Of a stretch of 64,000 bases of DNA, positions 51,344-60,524 are shown piece by piece. This stretch comes from Paracoccaceae bacterium (GTDB taxonomy: Bacteria; Pseudomonadota; Alphaproteobacteria; Rhodobacterales; Rhodobacteraceae): positions 1 through 64,000 of the forward strand of contig WOUW01000007.1 of assembly GCA_009773055.1 (NCBI GenBank), read 5' to 3'. Each line of letters starts with the position of its first letter. Position 1 is the first letter of the stretch. The notes under the pieces were generated by a model, which saw nothing but the letters and a program-made list of their open reading frames with translations, was not told the DNA's origin and ran no database searches. The position numbers were made by a program, and so were the translations under genes.

Positions 51344-51601
51344 TCATCCCACCTGGTCCAGCCGAAACAACTTGTCGCGCGACGTCGCCCCTCGCACGAG
51401 GCTCAGCCGGGTCTTTGCCACACCCAGCGCCTTGGCCAGACTTGCCCGGGCCGCCTCCGTCGCGCGTCCAGCTTCGGGCGTTTCAGTCACGGCGATCCGG
51501 ATGACGCCGTCCACCACCTCAACCCCCGCCCGCCGCGCATTGGGCGTAACCCGTATCGCGAATGTCGTGCCCGCCATGGCCAGATGGGAAAGGTCGGTCA
51601 T
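51344..51601 (-). CDS. DUF167 / YggU family protein
   Basis: FAIRVTPNARRAGVEVVDGVIRIAVTETPEAGRATEAARASLAKALGVAKTRLSLVRGATSRDKLF. Confidence 0.85.
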   Translation of the reverse strand: MTDLSHLAMAGTTFAIRVTPNARRAGVEVVDGVIRIAVTETPEAGRATEAARASLAKALGVAKTRLSLVRGATSRDKLFRLDQVG

Positions 51602-51696
51602 GCCCCAGCAAATGCCCTCCCGCGAGCGACCTGACAAGCCCGAAGTCCGCAGCGGAAGCCCAGACCGACCGCTTCTTGCTGCCATCAGACGCAGCC

Positions 51697-52656
51697 TCAG
51701 ACCCCGACATCGATCCCCAATCCCCGCTCACGCGCCCGGGCGACGGCGACCGCCGCGACCGCCAGATCCTGCAAGCCAACGCCGGTCCCGTCATACAGCG
51801 TGATCTCCTCCGCGTTGCCGCGCCCCGGATGCCTGCCGATCAAGACATCGCCCAAAGGCACAATTGCGCTTGCGTCCAAGAGACCCGCGCCCACCGCATG
51901 CTGCGCTTCGCCGATCGAGACCGACTGCGCCACCTCGTCCGTGAAGACCGACGCCGAGGCAACGAGCGCGGGTTCCACCTCCTGCTTGCCCCGGGTGTCG
52001 GTCCCCATGCACGACAGATGCGTTCCCGGCGCGACGTGCGCCGCCATCAGACTTGCCGCAGGTGACGACGTGATGGTCACGATCACGTCGGCCTCGCGCA
52101 TCCGCTCCAGCGGCACTGCTTCGAATGGCAGACCAAGCTCTGCGGCGACCGCTCCCAGCTTTGGCAACATCTCCGGATGCAGGTTCCAAGCGATCACCCG
52201 GCGAAACCGGCGGACCCGCGCTGCCGCGCGCAGCTGAAACCCGGCCTGATGCCCTGCGCCGACAATCCCCAGCACCTCGGCCTCCGGTCGCGCCAACCGG
52301 TCGATGGCAATCGCCGACGCCGCCGCCGTCCGCAGCGCGGTAAGAAGGTTTCCGCCCACCATCGCCACCGGACGTCCGGTCTCGGGATCGAACAGGAAGA
52401 CCGAAGACTGATGGTTGATCAGCCCCTTCGCGGCATTGCCCGGAAAATAGCCCCCGGCCTTCACCCCCAACTGAGCGCCAGCCCGGTCCAGCCCGGACTT
52501 GAAGCCATATTGCCGACCCTCTCCCAACGCCTCGCGCACGACGGGGAAGTTGTAGGCATCGCCCCGGGCCATGGCCGCGAAAGACGCCTTTACAGCGTCG
52601 AACGCATCCTCGGGGGTCACAAGCGAAGCGATCATCGCCTCGGGAACGATCAGCAT
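51697..52656 (-). CDS. bhcD: Ornithine cyclodeaminase/mu-crystallin family; iminosuccinate reductase (BhcD) by context
   Basis: MLIVPEAMIASLVTPEDAFDAVKASFAAMARGDAYNFPVVREALG...GIVGAGHQAGFQLRA; last gene of bhcABCD arrangement. Confidence 0.82.
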   Translation of the reverse strand: MLIVPEAMIASLVTPEDAFDAVKASFAAMARGDAYNFPVVREALGEGRQYGFKSGLDRAGAQLGVKAGGYFPGNAAKGLINHQSSVFLFDPETGRPVAMVGGNLLTALRTAAASAIAIDRLARPEAEVLGIVGAGHQAGFQLRAAARVRRFRRVIAWNLHPEMLPKLGAVAAELGLPFEAVPLERMREADVIVTITSSPAASLMAAHVAPGTHLSCMGTDTRGKQEVEPALVASASVFTDEVAQSVSIGEAQHAVGAGLLDASAIVPLGDVLIGRHPGRGNAEEITLYDGTGVGLQDLAVAAVAVARARERGLGIDVGV

Positions 52657-52685
52657 TTCGGCCTTCCCAGGGACCCGGTCCCCGA

Positions 52686-52717
52686 TTTGCTCATTTCAAG
52701 AATGCTCCGGCCGGAGT
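52686..52717 (-). repeat. Dispersed GAGTATTT 3' element, copy e (divergent)
   Basis: minus strand: ACTCCGGCCGGAGCATTCTTGAAATGAGCAAA. Confidence 0.55.
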
Positions 52718-52750
52718 CACCAACCGTCGGGCCGGTGCCACGCCCGCAGG

Positions 52751-53923
52751 TCAGTAGGCCTTGCCGCGCGCCGAGACCGGCCAGACGACCTCGACCCTCC
52801 CGCCCCTGACGCCGACATACCAATCATGCACGTTGCAGGTCGGGTCGCAGTGGCCGGGGACCAGCCGCAGCTTGTCGTTGACTTTCAGCACGCCATGCGG
52901 GTCCTCGACAACGCCGTGTTCGTCCGAGCACTTGACGTATTTCACATCCGTGCGCCCAAAAACCACCGGCAACCCGCTGTCCACCGACTGCGCCTTGAGG
53001 CCCGCGTCCACGATGGCCTTGTCGGGCTTGGCGTGGCTCATCACCGAGGTCAGGATGAACAGCGCGTTTTCCCATTCACCCTGGTCGATCCGCTTGCCGT
53101 CCTTGTCCAGGATGCGGCCGTAATCCGCATCCATGAAGGCGTAGCTGCCGCATTGCAACTCGTTGTAAACCCCTGAAGTGCTTTCGAAATAGTAGCTCCC
53201 CGTGCCCCCGCCGCCAACGATGTCGCAAGCGATGCCCTCGGCCTTCAGCGCATCGACCGCGTCTTTCACCTGGGCGACGGCCAGGTCGATCTTTGCCTTG
53301 CGGTCGGCATAGCTGTCCATGTGCTGCATCGCGCCCTGATAGGCCTGGATGCCGGCAAACTTCAGCCCCGGGGCTGTCTCGATGGCCTTGGCCAGTGCCA
53401 CCACTTCTGGCGTGGTCTTCACCCCGCAGCGTCCGGCGCCACAGTCGATTTCCACCAGGCACTCGATCTCCGTGCCGTGCTTGACCGCCGCAGCGGACAG
53501 GTCGGCCACATTGTCCAGCATGTCGACGCAGACAATGGTCCGCGCGCCAAGCTTCGGCATCCGTGCCAGCCGGTCGATCTTCACCGGGTCGCGCACCTGA
53601 TTGCTGACCAGAACATCCTTGATCCCGCCGCGGGCAAAGACCTCGGCCTCGCTGACCTTCTGGCAGCAGACCCCGACCGACCCGCCCAGACGTTCCTGCA
53701 GCTTGGCCACGTCGACCGACTTGTGCATCTTGCCATGCACCCGGTGCCGCATCCCGTGCGCCTTCGCATAGTCGCCCATCTTGACGATGTTCCGCTCCAG
53801 CGCGTCAAGGTCCAGAACCAGACAGGGCGTCTGGATGTCGGCCTCATCCATCCCCGGCAGGGCCGGAATGTCGTAGCCCACCTCAAGCCCCTGGAAATCC
53901 GTATGTTTGTTCATCGTGTTCAT
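52751..53923 (-). CDS. bhcC: D-threonine aldolase-like; beta-hydroxyaspartate aldolase (BhcC) by context
   Basis: QTPCLVLDLDALERNIVKMGDYAKAHGMRHRVHGKMHKSVDVAKLQ...EIDCGAGRCGV...GGGGTGSYYFES...CDPTCNVHDWYVGV. Confidence 0.85.
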   Translation of the reverse strand: MNTMNKHTDFQGLEVGYDIPALPGMDEADIQTPCLVLDLDALERNIVKMGDYAKAHGMRHRVHGKMHKSVDVAKLQERLGGSVGVCCQKVSEAEVFARGGIKDVLVSNQVRDPVKIDRLARMPKLGARTIVCVDMLDNVADLSAAAVKHGTEIECLVEIDCGAGRCGVKTTPEVVALAKAIETAPGLKFAGIQAYQGAMQHMDSYADRKAKIDLAVAQVKDAVDALKAEGIACDIVGGGGTGSYYFESTSGVYNELQCGSYAFMDADYGRILDKDGKRIDQGEWENALFILTSVMSHAKPDKAIVDAGLKAQSVDSGLPVVFGRTDVKYVKCSDEHGVVEDPHGVLKVNDKLRLVPGHCDPTCNVHDWYVGVRGGRVEVVWPVSARGKAY

Positions 53924-54891
53924 CCTTTCATCCAGGGTAGCGTATCAAGATCCACATTTCCGCCAGTGATGATCACTCCGACCCGGCGGCCCCGGAAGAC
54001 GTCCGGGTTCGCCAGCATGCAGGCCAGCGGGACGGCGCAGGACGGCTCCATCACGATCTTCATCCGTTTCCAGGTCAGCTTCATCGCCTCGACGATCTGA
54101 TCTTCTGTCGCGGTGAAGATGTCGGTCACGTGGCGCGACACGAAGTGCCAGGTCAGGTCCTTCAGCGGGACCTTTAGCCCGTCCGCAACCGTCTCTGGCG
54201 CGTCGTCGGCGATGATCCGACCGGCTTTGAAACTGCGGAAGGCGTCATCGGCATTCTTCGGCTCGGCCGCATAGACGTCGACGCCCGGGGCGGTCGATGA
54301 CACGGTCAGGCAGGTGCCCGAGATCATGCCGCCGCCGCCGATGGGGGCGATGACTGCGTCCAGCCCATCGACCTGCTCCAGCAGCTCACGCGAGCAGGTG
54401 GCCTGCCCGGCGATCACGCGGGGATCATTGTAGGGGTGCACGAATTCGCCGCCAGTGCGGGCCTGAACTTCGGCAAACACCGCCTCGCGGCTGGAGGTGG
54501 AGGGCTCGCACTCGGTGATCACCCCGCCATAGCCACGCACGGCGTCTTTCTTGGCCTGCGGGGCCGTCCGGGGCATCACGACATTGCAGGGAATTCCCCG
54601 GCGACCCGCCGCGTAGGACAGGGAAAGCGCATGGTTGCCCGAGGAATGCGTGCAGACCCCCTTCGCAGCCATCTCATCCGACAGGCCGAAGACCGCATTG
54701 CAGGCGCCACGCACCTTGAACGCCCCGGCCTTCTGGAAGTTCTCGCATTTGAAGAACAGCTCGGCCCCGGTCAAGCTGTTGAAATAGCTGGAAGTCAGGA
54801 CAGGCGTGCGGTGGATATAGGGGGTGATGCGGGCATGGGCTGCCAGCACGTCCTCATAAGTCGGAATCAACATCTGGGTCAGGTCCTTCAT
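53920..54891 (-). CDS. bhcB: Threonine dehydratase-like; beta-hydroxyaspartate dehydratase (BhcB) by context
   Basis: YIHRTPVLTSSYFNSLTGAELFFKCENFQKAGAFKVRGACNAVFGL...SSGNHALSLSYAA...IGGGGMISG. Confidence 0.87.
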   Translation of the reverse strand: MKDLTQMLIPTYEDVLAAHARITPYIHRTPVLTSSYFNSLTGAELFFKCENFQKAGAFKVRGACNAVFGLSDEMAAKGVCTHSSGNHALSLSYAAGRRGIPCNVVMPRTAPQAKKDAVRGYGGVITECEPSTSSREAVFAEVQARTGGEFVHPYNDPRVIAGQATCSRELLEQVDGLDAVIAPIGGGGMISGTCLTVSSTAPGVDVYAAEPKNADDAFRSFKAGRIIADDAPETVADGLKVPLKDLTWHFVSRHVTDIFTATEDQIVEAMKLTWKRMKIVMEPSCAVPLACMLANPDVFRGRRVGVIITGGNVDLDTLPWMKG

Positions 54892-54894
54892 GGT

Positions 54895-56112
54895 CTATTC
54901 CGCTGCCAGTGCCAGCGCGGGCACCGTGCCCCGATAATACTCCTGCGCCGCCGCAACGCCTGTCCCCAGCTTCACCGGCCAGCCAAGATCAGCCATGCAC
55001 ATCTCGGCCACGCACAGGCCCGAGAGGACCATCGCTTCGGTCAGCATCCCCAGATGCCCGATGCGGAATACCTTTCCAGCCACTTCCCCCAGCCCGACGC
55101 CGAAAGCCATGCCGTATTTTGTGGCCGCCAGTTGCACGAGAGCCGTGCCGTCGCAGCCCTCGGGCACTTTCACCGCCGTCACAGTGTCGGAGTAAAGGTC
55201 AGCCGTGGAAGCAAAAGGCGTCATCCCCCAGGCAAAGACCGCCCGACGCACGCCTTCGGCAAGACGCTGGTGACGGGTGTAGACGTTGTCCATCCCTTCG
55301 GATTCCAGAAGGTCGATGGAATGCGCCAGACCGGCGATCAGGCCGACCGCCGGGGTATAGGGATAGCCGCCTCGGGCATATGCCGACAGCATGTCATTGA
55401 AATCAAAGAAGGTTCTCGGCAGACCCGCCGTCTCCATCGCCGCGATGGCTTTGGGGCTTACTCCAAGGATCGCCAAACCCGCAGGCAGCATGAAACCCTT
55501 CTGGCTGCCTGCCACCGCGATATCGACACCCCAACCGGCAAAGTCGAACGGCATGGACGCAATCGACGACACCCCGTCGACGAACAGCATCGCCCCATGA
55601 CCCGCCGCATCCAACGCCCGGCGGATGCCCGCGATGTCGGACTTTACGCCGGTCGCCGTTTCATTGTGCGTGGCGAGCACCGCCTTGATCTTGCCCTCGT
55701 GGTCGGCGCGCAAAGCCGCCTCGATCGCCGACACCGGGGCACCTTGACCCCATGGCGTCTCGATGATCTCGACATTCAGCCCGTGCCGCTGGCAAAGGTC
55801 GATCCAGCGGTGGCTGAACATGCCAAACCGGGCCGCCAGCACTGTGTCGCCAGGGGAAAGCGTGTTCGTCACCGCTGCTTCCCAGCCGCCGGTCCCGGTC
55901 GAGGGGATCACGATGACCTCCCCGTCACTCATCTTCAGCACCCGCCGCACGCCTTCGACCGCAGGCTTGAACATCCGGGCAAAGGCGGGCGAGCGGTGGT
56001 CCAGAGTGCCCATGTCGCAGGCCTTGCGGACCGAATCCGGGATATTCGTCGGGCCCGGAATAAACACGGGGTTCTGCATGGACATCGGGCAACTCCCTGA
56101 AAGATCGCCCAC
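54895..56112 (-). CDS. bhcA: Serine-glyoxylate aminotransferase-like; aspartate-glyoxylate aminotransferase (BhcA) by context
   Basis: NPVFIPGPTNIPDSVRKACDMGTLDHRSPAFARMFKPAVEGVRRVLKMSDGEVIVIPSTGTGGWEAAV...VDGVSSIASMPFDFAGWGVDIAVAGSQKGFMLPAGLA. Confidence 0.88.
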   Translation of the reverse strand: MGDLSGSCPMSMQNPVFIPGPTNIPDSVRKACDMGTLDHRSPAFARMFKPAVEGVRRVLKMSDGEVIVIPSTGTGGWEAAVTNTLSPGDTVLAARFGMFSHRWIDLCQRHGLNVEIIETPWGQGAPVSAIEAALRADHEGKIKAVLATHNETATGVKSDIAGIRRALDAAGHGAMLFVDGVSSIASMPFDFAGWGVDIAVAGSQKGFMLPAGLAILGVSPKAIAAMETAGLPRTFFDFNDMLSAYARGGYPYTPAVGLIAGLAHSIDLLESEGMDNVYTRHQRLAEGVRRAVFAWGMTPFASTADLYSDTVTAVKVPEGCDGTALVQLAATKYGMAFGVGLGEVAGKVFRIGHLGMLTEAMVLSGLCVAEMCMADLGWPVKLGTGVAAAQEYYRGTVPALALAAE

Positions 56113-56145
56113 AAAAGCTACGCCCCTCGACCAAGTCGCGCAATT

Positions 56146-56155
56146 TTTTCGAAAA
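56146..56155. promoter_or_regulatory. Perfect palindrome TTTTCGAAAA in bhcA-bhcR divergent intergenic region
   Basis: Direct reading: caatTTTTTCGAAAAGATTTTTCATTGTCGCAAT. Confidence 0.4.
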
Positions 56156-56237
56156 GATTTTTCATTGTCGCAATCCCATGCTATTCCCCAGTCCAGTCAA
56201 TAACTTGCGCTTTTTCACCTCGTAGGAGATTCGGATC

Positions 56238-57050
56238 ATGGCTCAGAAACCCCGCGGCCGCCCGAAGGCGTTCAACGACAAGACCGACCAGAACACCGTC
56301 CAGGCGCTCGACCGGGGCCTCGACATCCTGACCCATGTCGCGCTGAACCCCGGCCGCACGCTGTCGGAGATCGCCGAAGACACCGGCGAGGCGATCGCCA
56401 CCGTTTTCCGCGCGCTGGTCACCCTGCAGGGACACGGTATGGTCGAGGTCGACGAACCTGGCCAGTTCTGGCACATCGGCCCCGGTGCCTTCCGCGTTGG
56501 GTCAGCCTTCCTGCGCCGCACCAAGGTGGTGGAACGTGCCCGCCAGCCGATGGACGCGCTGATGCGCGAAACCGGGGAAACCGCGAACCTCGGGATCGAG
56601 GTCAAGGACGAGGTCTTCTTCGTGGCCCAAGTCGAAACCTACGAAGCGATCCGCGCCTTCTTCCCGCCGGGCACCCGCGCGCCGATGCATTCTTCCGGCA
56701 TCGGCAAGGCGCTTCTGGCCTGGTATCCCGAGGAAAAGACCCGCGGAATCCTCGCCCGCAAAGGGTTGGAAAAGTTCACCTCTCTGACGCTGACCAGCGA
56801 TAGCGCCCTGATGCGCGACCTCTCCCGTACCCGCGACCGGGGCTTTTCGATAGACGACCAGGAACGCGCCGAAGGGATGCGCTGCGTCGCCGCACCCATC
56901 TTCAACGCGCATGGCGAGCCGGTGGCGGGCCTCTCCGTCTCGGGCCCGGCCTTCCGCATGGGGCTCTCCGACGCGACCCGCATCGGCGCGCTGGTGCGGG
57001 CGGCGGCGGACCAGGTGACCGAGGCGACGGGTGGCACCCAGCCCGCGTGA
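56238..57050 (+). CDS. bhcR: IclR-family regulator; BhcR by context
   Basis: VQALDRGLDILTHVALNPGRTLSEIAEDTGEAIATVFRALVTLQGHGMV...GVEVKDEVFF-like effector domain; divergent from bhcABCD. Confidence 0.85.
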   Translation: MAQKPRGRPKAFNDKTDQNTVQALDRGLDILTHVALNPGRTLSEIAEDTGEAIATVFRALVTLQGHGMVEVDEPGQFWHIGPGAFRVGSAFLRRTKVVERARQPMDALMRETGETANLGIEVKDEVFFVAQVETYEAIRAFFPPGTRAPMHSSGIGKALLAWYPEEKTRGILARKGLEKFTSLTLTSDSALMRDLSRTRDRGFSIDDQERAEGMRCVAAPIFNAHGEPVAGLSVSGPAFRMGLSDATRIGALVRAAADQVTEATGGTQPA

Positions 57051-57138
57051 CGCTTTCGACATGTGCCGGTCGGTTGGGGGCCAGACGGCAACCCCCGACC
57101 GGCTAGACAGGCATTCGAATACAGGGAAGGACCACCAG

Positions 57139-58641
57139 ATGACAAAGCCCAACCTTTTGATCCTGATGGTCGATCAGCTGAACGGCACGCTCTTCCCCGA
57201 CGGCCCGGCGGATTTCCTGCACACCCCGAACCTGCGCGCCCTCGCCGCCCGATCGGCCCGGTTCAAGAACTGCTACACCGCCTCCCCCCTCTGTGCGCCC
57301 GCCCGCGCCAGCTTCATGTCCGGCCAGTTGCCCTCCCGCACCCGTGTCTACGACAACGCCGCCGAATTCGCCTCGGACATCCCGACCTACGCCCACCACC
57401 TCCGCCGTGCGGGATACCAGACCGCCCTCAGTGGCAAGATGCACTTCGTCGGCCCTGACCAACTCCATGGCTTCGAGGAACGCCTGACCACCGACATCTA
57501 CCCTGCCGATTTCGGCTGGACCCCGGACTACCGCAAACCGGGTGAGCGGATCGACTGGTGGTATCACAACCTCGGCTCGGTCACCGGCGCAGGCGTGGCC
57601 GAGATCACCAACCAGTACGAATACGACGACGACGTGGCCTTCCAGGCGGTGCAGAAGATTTACGACCTCTCGCGCGGGCAAGACCCTCGTCCCTGGGCTC
57701 TGACCGTCAGCTTCACCCACCCGCACGACCCCTTCGTCGCCCGCCGCAAATACTGGGACCTCTACGAAGGCGCCCCCGAATGCGAGCCGCCCGAACCCGT
57801 CGCCTATGAGGACATGGACCCCCACTCCCAGCGCCTGATGGACGCCTGCGACTGGCGGGGCATGGAAATCACCCCGGGCCACATCCGCCGCGCCAAGCAG
57901 GCCTATTTCGCCAACATCAGCTACATCGACGACAAGATCGGCGAGATCCTCGCGGTGCTGAAGGCCACCCGCCAGGACGCCCACGTCGTCTTCCTGTCGG
58001 ACCACGGCGAAATGCTTGGGGAAAAGGGCCTCTGGTTCAAGATGAACTTCTTTGAAGGCGCGGCCCGCGTCCCCTTGATGATCGCGGCGCCCGAGATGCC
58101 TGCGGGTCTCATCGAAACCCCGGTCTCGTCCATCGACCTCGCCCCCACCCTTGCGGCGCTGGCCGGCATCTCGATGGACGAGGTCGCGCCCTGGACCGAA
58201 GGCGTCAACCTGATCCCCGTGGCAAACGGTGCCCCCCGTCCGCCCGTCGCGATGGAATACGCCGCCGAAGGCACGATCACCCCGATGGTCGGCCTGCGCG
58301 AAGGCGCCTGGAAATACATCCGCTGCCCCGTAGACCCCGAGCAGCTTTTCGACGTGGCAAACGACCCCCTGGAGACGACGAACCTCGCCCAGGACCCCCG
58401 CGTCGCCGAAATCCTGACCCACTTCCGCACGCTCGCCGACCAACGCTGGGACCTTGCCACCTATGACGCCCAGGTCCGCGAAAGCCAGGCCCGCCGCTGG
58501 GTGGTGTATCAGGCTCTGCGCAACGGTGTCTATTTCCCGTGGGACCACCAACCGCTCCGCGCGGCCTCGGAACGCTACATGCGCAACCATATGGACTTGA
58601 ACGTGCTGGAAGAGTCGAAGCGGTTCCCACGCGGCGAATAG
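57139..58641 (+). CDS. betC: Choline-sulfatase
   Basis: MTKPNLLILMVDQLNGTLFPDGPADFLHTPNLRALAARSARFKNCYTASPLCAPARASFMSGQLPSRTRVYDNAAEF; sulfatase CxPxR motif. Confidence 0.93.
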   Translation: MTKPNLLILMVDQLNGTLFPDGPADFLHTPNLRALAARSARFKNCYTASPLCAPARASFMSGQLPSRTRVYDNAAEFASDIPTYAHHLRRAGYQTALSGKMHFVGPDQLHGFEERLTTDIYPADFGWTPDYRKPGERIDWWYHNLGSVTGAGVAEITNQYEYDDDVAFQAVQKIYDLSRGQDPRPWALTVSFTHPHDPFVARRKYWDLYEGAPECEPPEPVAYEDMDPHSQRLMDACDWRGMEITPGHIRRAKQAYFANISYIDDKIGEILAVLKATRQDAHVVFLSDHGEMLGEKGLWFKMNFFEGAARVPLMIAAPEMPAGLIETPVSSIDLAPTLAALAGISMDEVAPWTEGVNLIPVANGAPRPPVAMEYAAEGTITPMVGLREGAWKYIRCPVDPEQLFDVANDPLETTNLAQDPRVAEILTHFRTLADQRWDLATYDAQVRESQARRWVVYQALRNGVYFPWDHQPLRAASERYMRNHMDLNVLEESKRFPRGE

Positions 58642-58717
58642 TCCGGCAAGGTCCAGCCAGCCTAGCTTGCGAACCGAGGGTGCGACCGCGACCGCTCTTG
58701 GCCGTTCCGGCCAATTC

Positions 58718-58748
58718 ACCCTCGGGAGTATTTGAAAAGAATGCGCAA
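58718..58748 (+). repeat. Dispersed GAGTATTT 3' element, copy f1
   Basis: ACCCTCGGGAGTATTTGAAAAGAATGCGCAA. Confidence 0.5.
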
Positions 58749-58754
58749 CTCCGC

Positions 58755-58786
58755 TGATTTGCCCTTTTCACAAATACTCAAACACC
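58755..58786 (-). repeat. Dispersed GAGTATTT 3' element, copy f2 (overlaps betA-like stop)
   Basis: minus strand: TGTTTGAGTATTTGTGAAAAGGGCAAATCAGC. Confidence 0.5.
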
Positions 58787-60435
58787 ACGCGGAAACCTGT
58801 CGATGCGCCAAAGGTCCAGTCGACCGGCCGCAAGCTGCGATGGCAATGCCGCTGGCGGGGGCTCGATGCCCCCGACGGGGGCGGCCCGTTCCCCGCGATG
58901 ATGTTCGGGAAGGCACTGGCGTCGATCACCCGCAGGCCTCCGACCCCATGCACCCGCAGGCCCGCATCCACGACCGACGTCGCGGCATCCGGCCCCATCC
59001 GGCAGGTGCAGCTTGGGTGATAGACCGTCCCCGACCGCGCGCGGAAATCGGCGATCAACTGTTCGTCCGTCACCACCTCCGACCCCGGCCGCAGTTCTTC
59101 CTTGATCAGCCGCGCAAGCGCAGGCGCAGCCGCGATCTTGCGCAGGAATTTCACCGCCGCCAGCATCTCTTCGACATCGTTGTTGGTGGAATAGGCATTC
59201 GCCGTGATCACCGGATGATCCTCGGCCCGTCCGGTGCGCAGCCGGATGTGCCCCCGGCTGGTCGGGCGGCAGTTCGACAATCCGATAGACATCCCCGACC
59301 AGGGGTCAGGCGTCAGCAGCGGTCGCTCGCCGTTTCGCGGGATCAGCGTCGAAAACGCCTGGAAATACAACTGCATGTTCGGCCGGTCGAGGTCGTCCCT
59401 GGTCCGGAAGAACCCGCCACCGTGATTGATCGACTTGGCCAGCGGCCCGCCACCGCCAAGGAAATACTGCAACCCCGCGCGCAGCTTGCCCCACCAGGGG
59501 CGCAGCTCGTCATTGTAGGTCGGCACCCTCATCGACCAGGTGTAGTTCAGTCCCTGATGGTCGCTCAGGTGATCGCCCACGTTCGGGTTGTCGCGCAGCA
59601 CCGGGATGCCCAATCCTTGCAACAGCGCCCCCGGCCCGATCCCCGACAGCTGCAACAGCTGCGGCGAGTTGATCGCACCCCCCGCCAGGATCACTTCGGC
59701 GCGCGCCCGCAGAACCCGGGTTTCGCCCCCCCGGCGGTATTCCACCCCGACGGCCCGGCCACTCTCGACCAGAACCCGGGTTGCCAGCGCCCGGGTGATG
59801 ACCCGCACGTTTGGCCGCTTCATCGCCGGGCGCAGAAAGGCCCGCGCCGCCGAATTGCGCCGCGCGCCCTTGATGGTCATCTGGTAGACCCCGGCCCCCT
59901 CCTGCCGCGCCCCGTTGAAATCCGGGGTCGCCGCCAGCCCCGCCTCGCCGCAGGCTGCGACAAAGGACGGAACAAGGGGATGCAGGCCGCCCTGGTTGGC
60001 CGAGATGAACAGCGGCCCGCCCTGACCGCGCCAGGCATCGCTGCCCGCCTCGTTGTCCTCGATCGCCCGATAGGCGCTCAGGCACTCCTCCCAACCCCAG
60101 CCGGGATTGTCGTGGCCCCAATCCTCGTAGTCGGCCTGATGCCCCCGGATCCAGACCATCGCGTTGATCGAGGACGACCCGCCCAGCACTTTGCCCCGCG
60201 GCCAGTGATCCCGGTTCCCGGCCATCCCGGGGTCGGGTTCGGTCTTGTAAAGCCAGTTCACGGCGGGGTCGTAGAACAGCTTCCCGTAGCCCAGCGGAAG
60301 GTGGACATAGAACCGACGGTCGCTGCCCCCGGCCTCAAGCACCGTAACGTTGTGCTTGCCATTGGCCGACAGTCGGTCGGCCAGCACACAACCCGCAGAG
60401 CCTGCGCCCACGATGATGTAATCCGTCTCGTCCAT
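58768..60435 (-). CDS. betA: GMC-family choline dehydrogenase-like protein with disrupted C-terminus (possible pseudogene)
   Basis: YIIVGAGSAGCVLADRLSANGKHNVTVLEAGGSD...GGSSSINAMVWIRGH...SCTCRMGPDAATSVVDAGLRVHGVGGLRVIDASAFPNIIAGN then non-homologous GPPPSGASSPRQRHCHRS. Confidence 0.8.
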   Translation of the reverse strand: MDETDYIIVGAGSAGCVLADRLSANGKHNVTVLEAGGSDRRFYVHLPLGYGKLFYDPAVNWLYKTEPDPGMAGNRDHWPRGKVLGGSSSINAMVWIRGHQADYEDWGHDNPGWGWEECLSAYRAIEDNEAGSDAWRGQGGPLFISANQGGLHPLVPSFVAACGEAGLAATPDFNGARQEGAGVYQMTIKGARRNSAARAFLRPAMKRPNVRVITRALATRVLVESGRAVGVEYRRGGETRVLRARAEVILAGGAINSPQLLQLSGIGPGALLQGLGIPVLRDNPNVGDHLSDHQGLNYTWSMRVPTYNDELRPWWGKLRAGLQYFLGGGGPLAKSINHGGGFFRTRDDLDRPNMQLYFQAFSTLIPRNGERPLLTPDPWSGMSIGLSNCRPTSRGHIRLRTGRAEDHPVITANAYSTNNDVEEMLAAVKFLRKIAAAPALARLIKEELRPGSEVVTDEQLIADFRARSGTVYHPSCTCRMGPDAATSVVDAGLRVHGVGGLRVIDASAFPNIIAGNGPPPSGASSPRQRHCHRSLRPVDWTFGASTGFRVVFEYL

Positions 60436-60524
60436 GTTGCCCCCGGCCCGTAGCGGCACCCTAGCCGGGCACAAGGCTGCGAACCGTTCGCTTTGCGACA
60501 CCGAATGTCGCGGCAGCGCAGAGA

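Noticed and set aside
54436-56100. 554-aa plus-strand ORF opposite bhcA/bhcB
   Set aside because: His/Arg-rich shadow ORF; bhcA and bhcB on the minus strand are clearly coding.
58732-60453. 573-aa plus-strand ORF opposite betA-like gene
   Set aside because: Shadow ORF (Arg/Pro/His-rich) with no domain.
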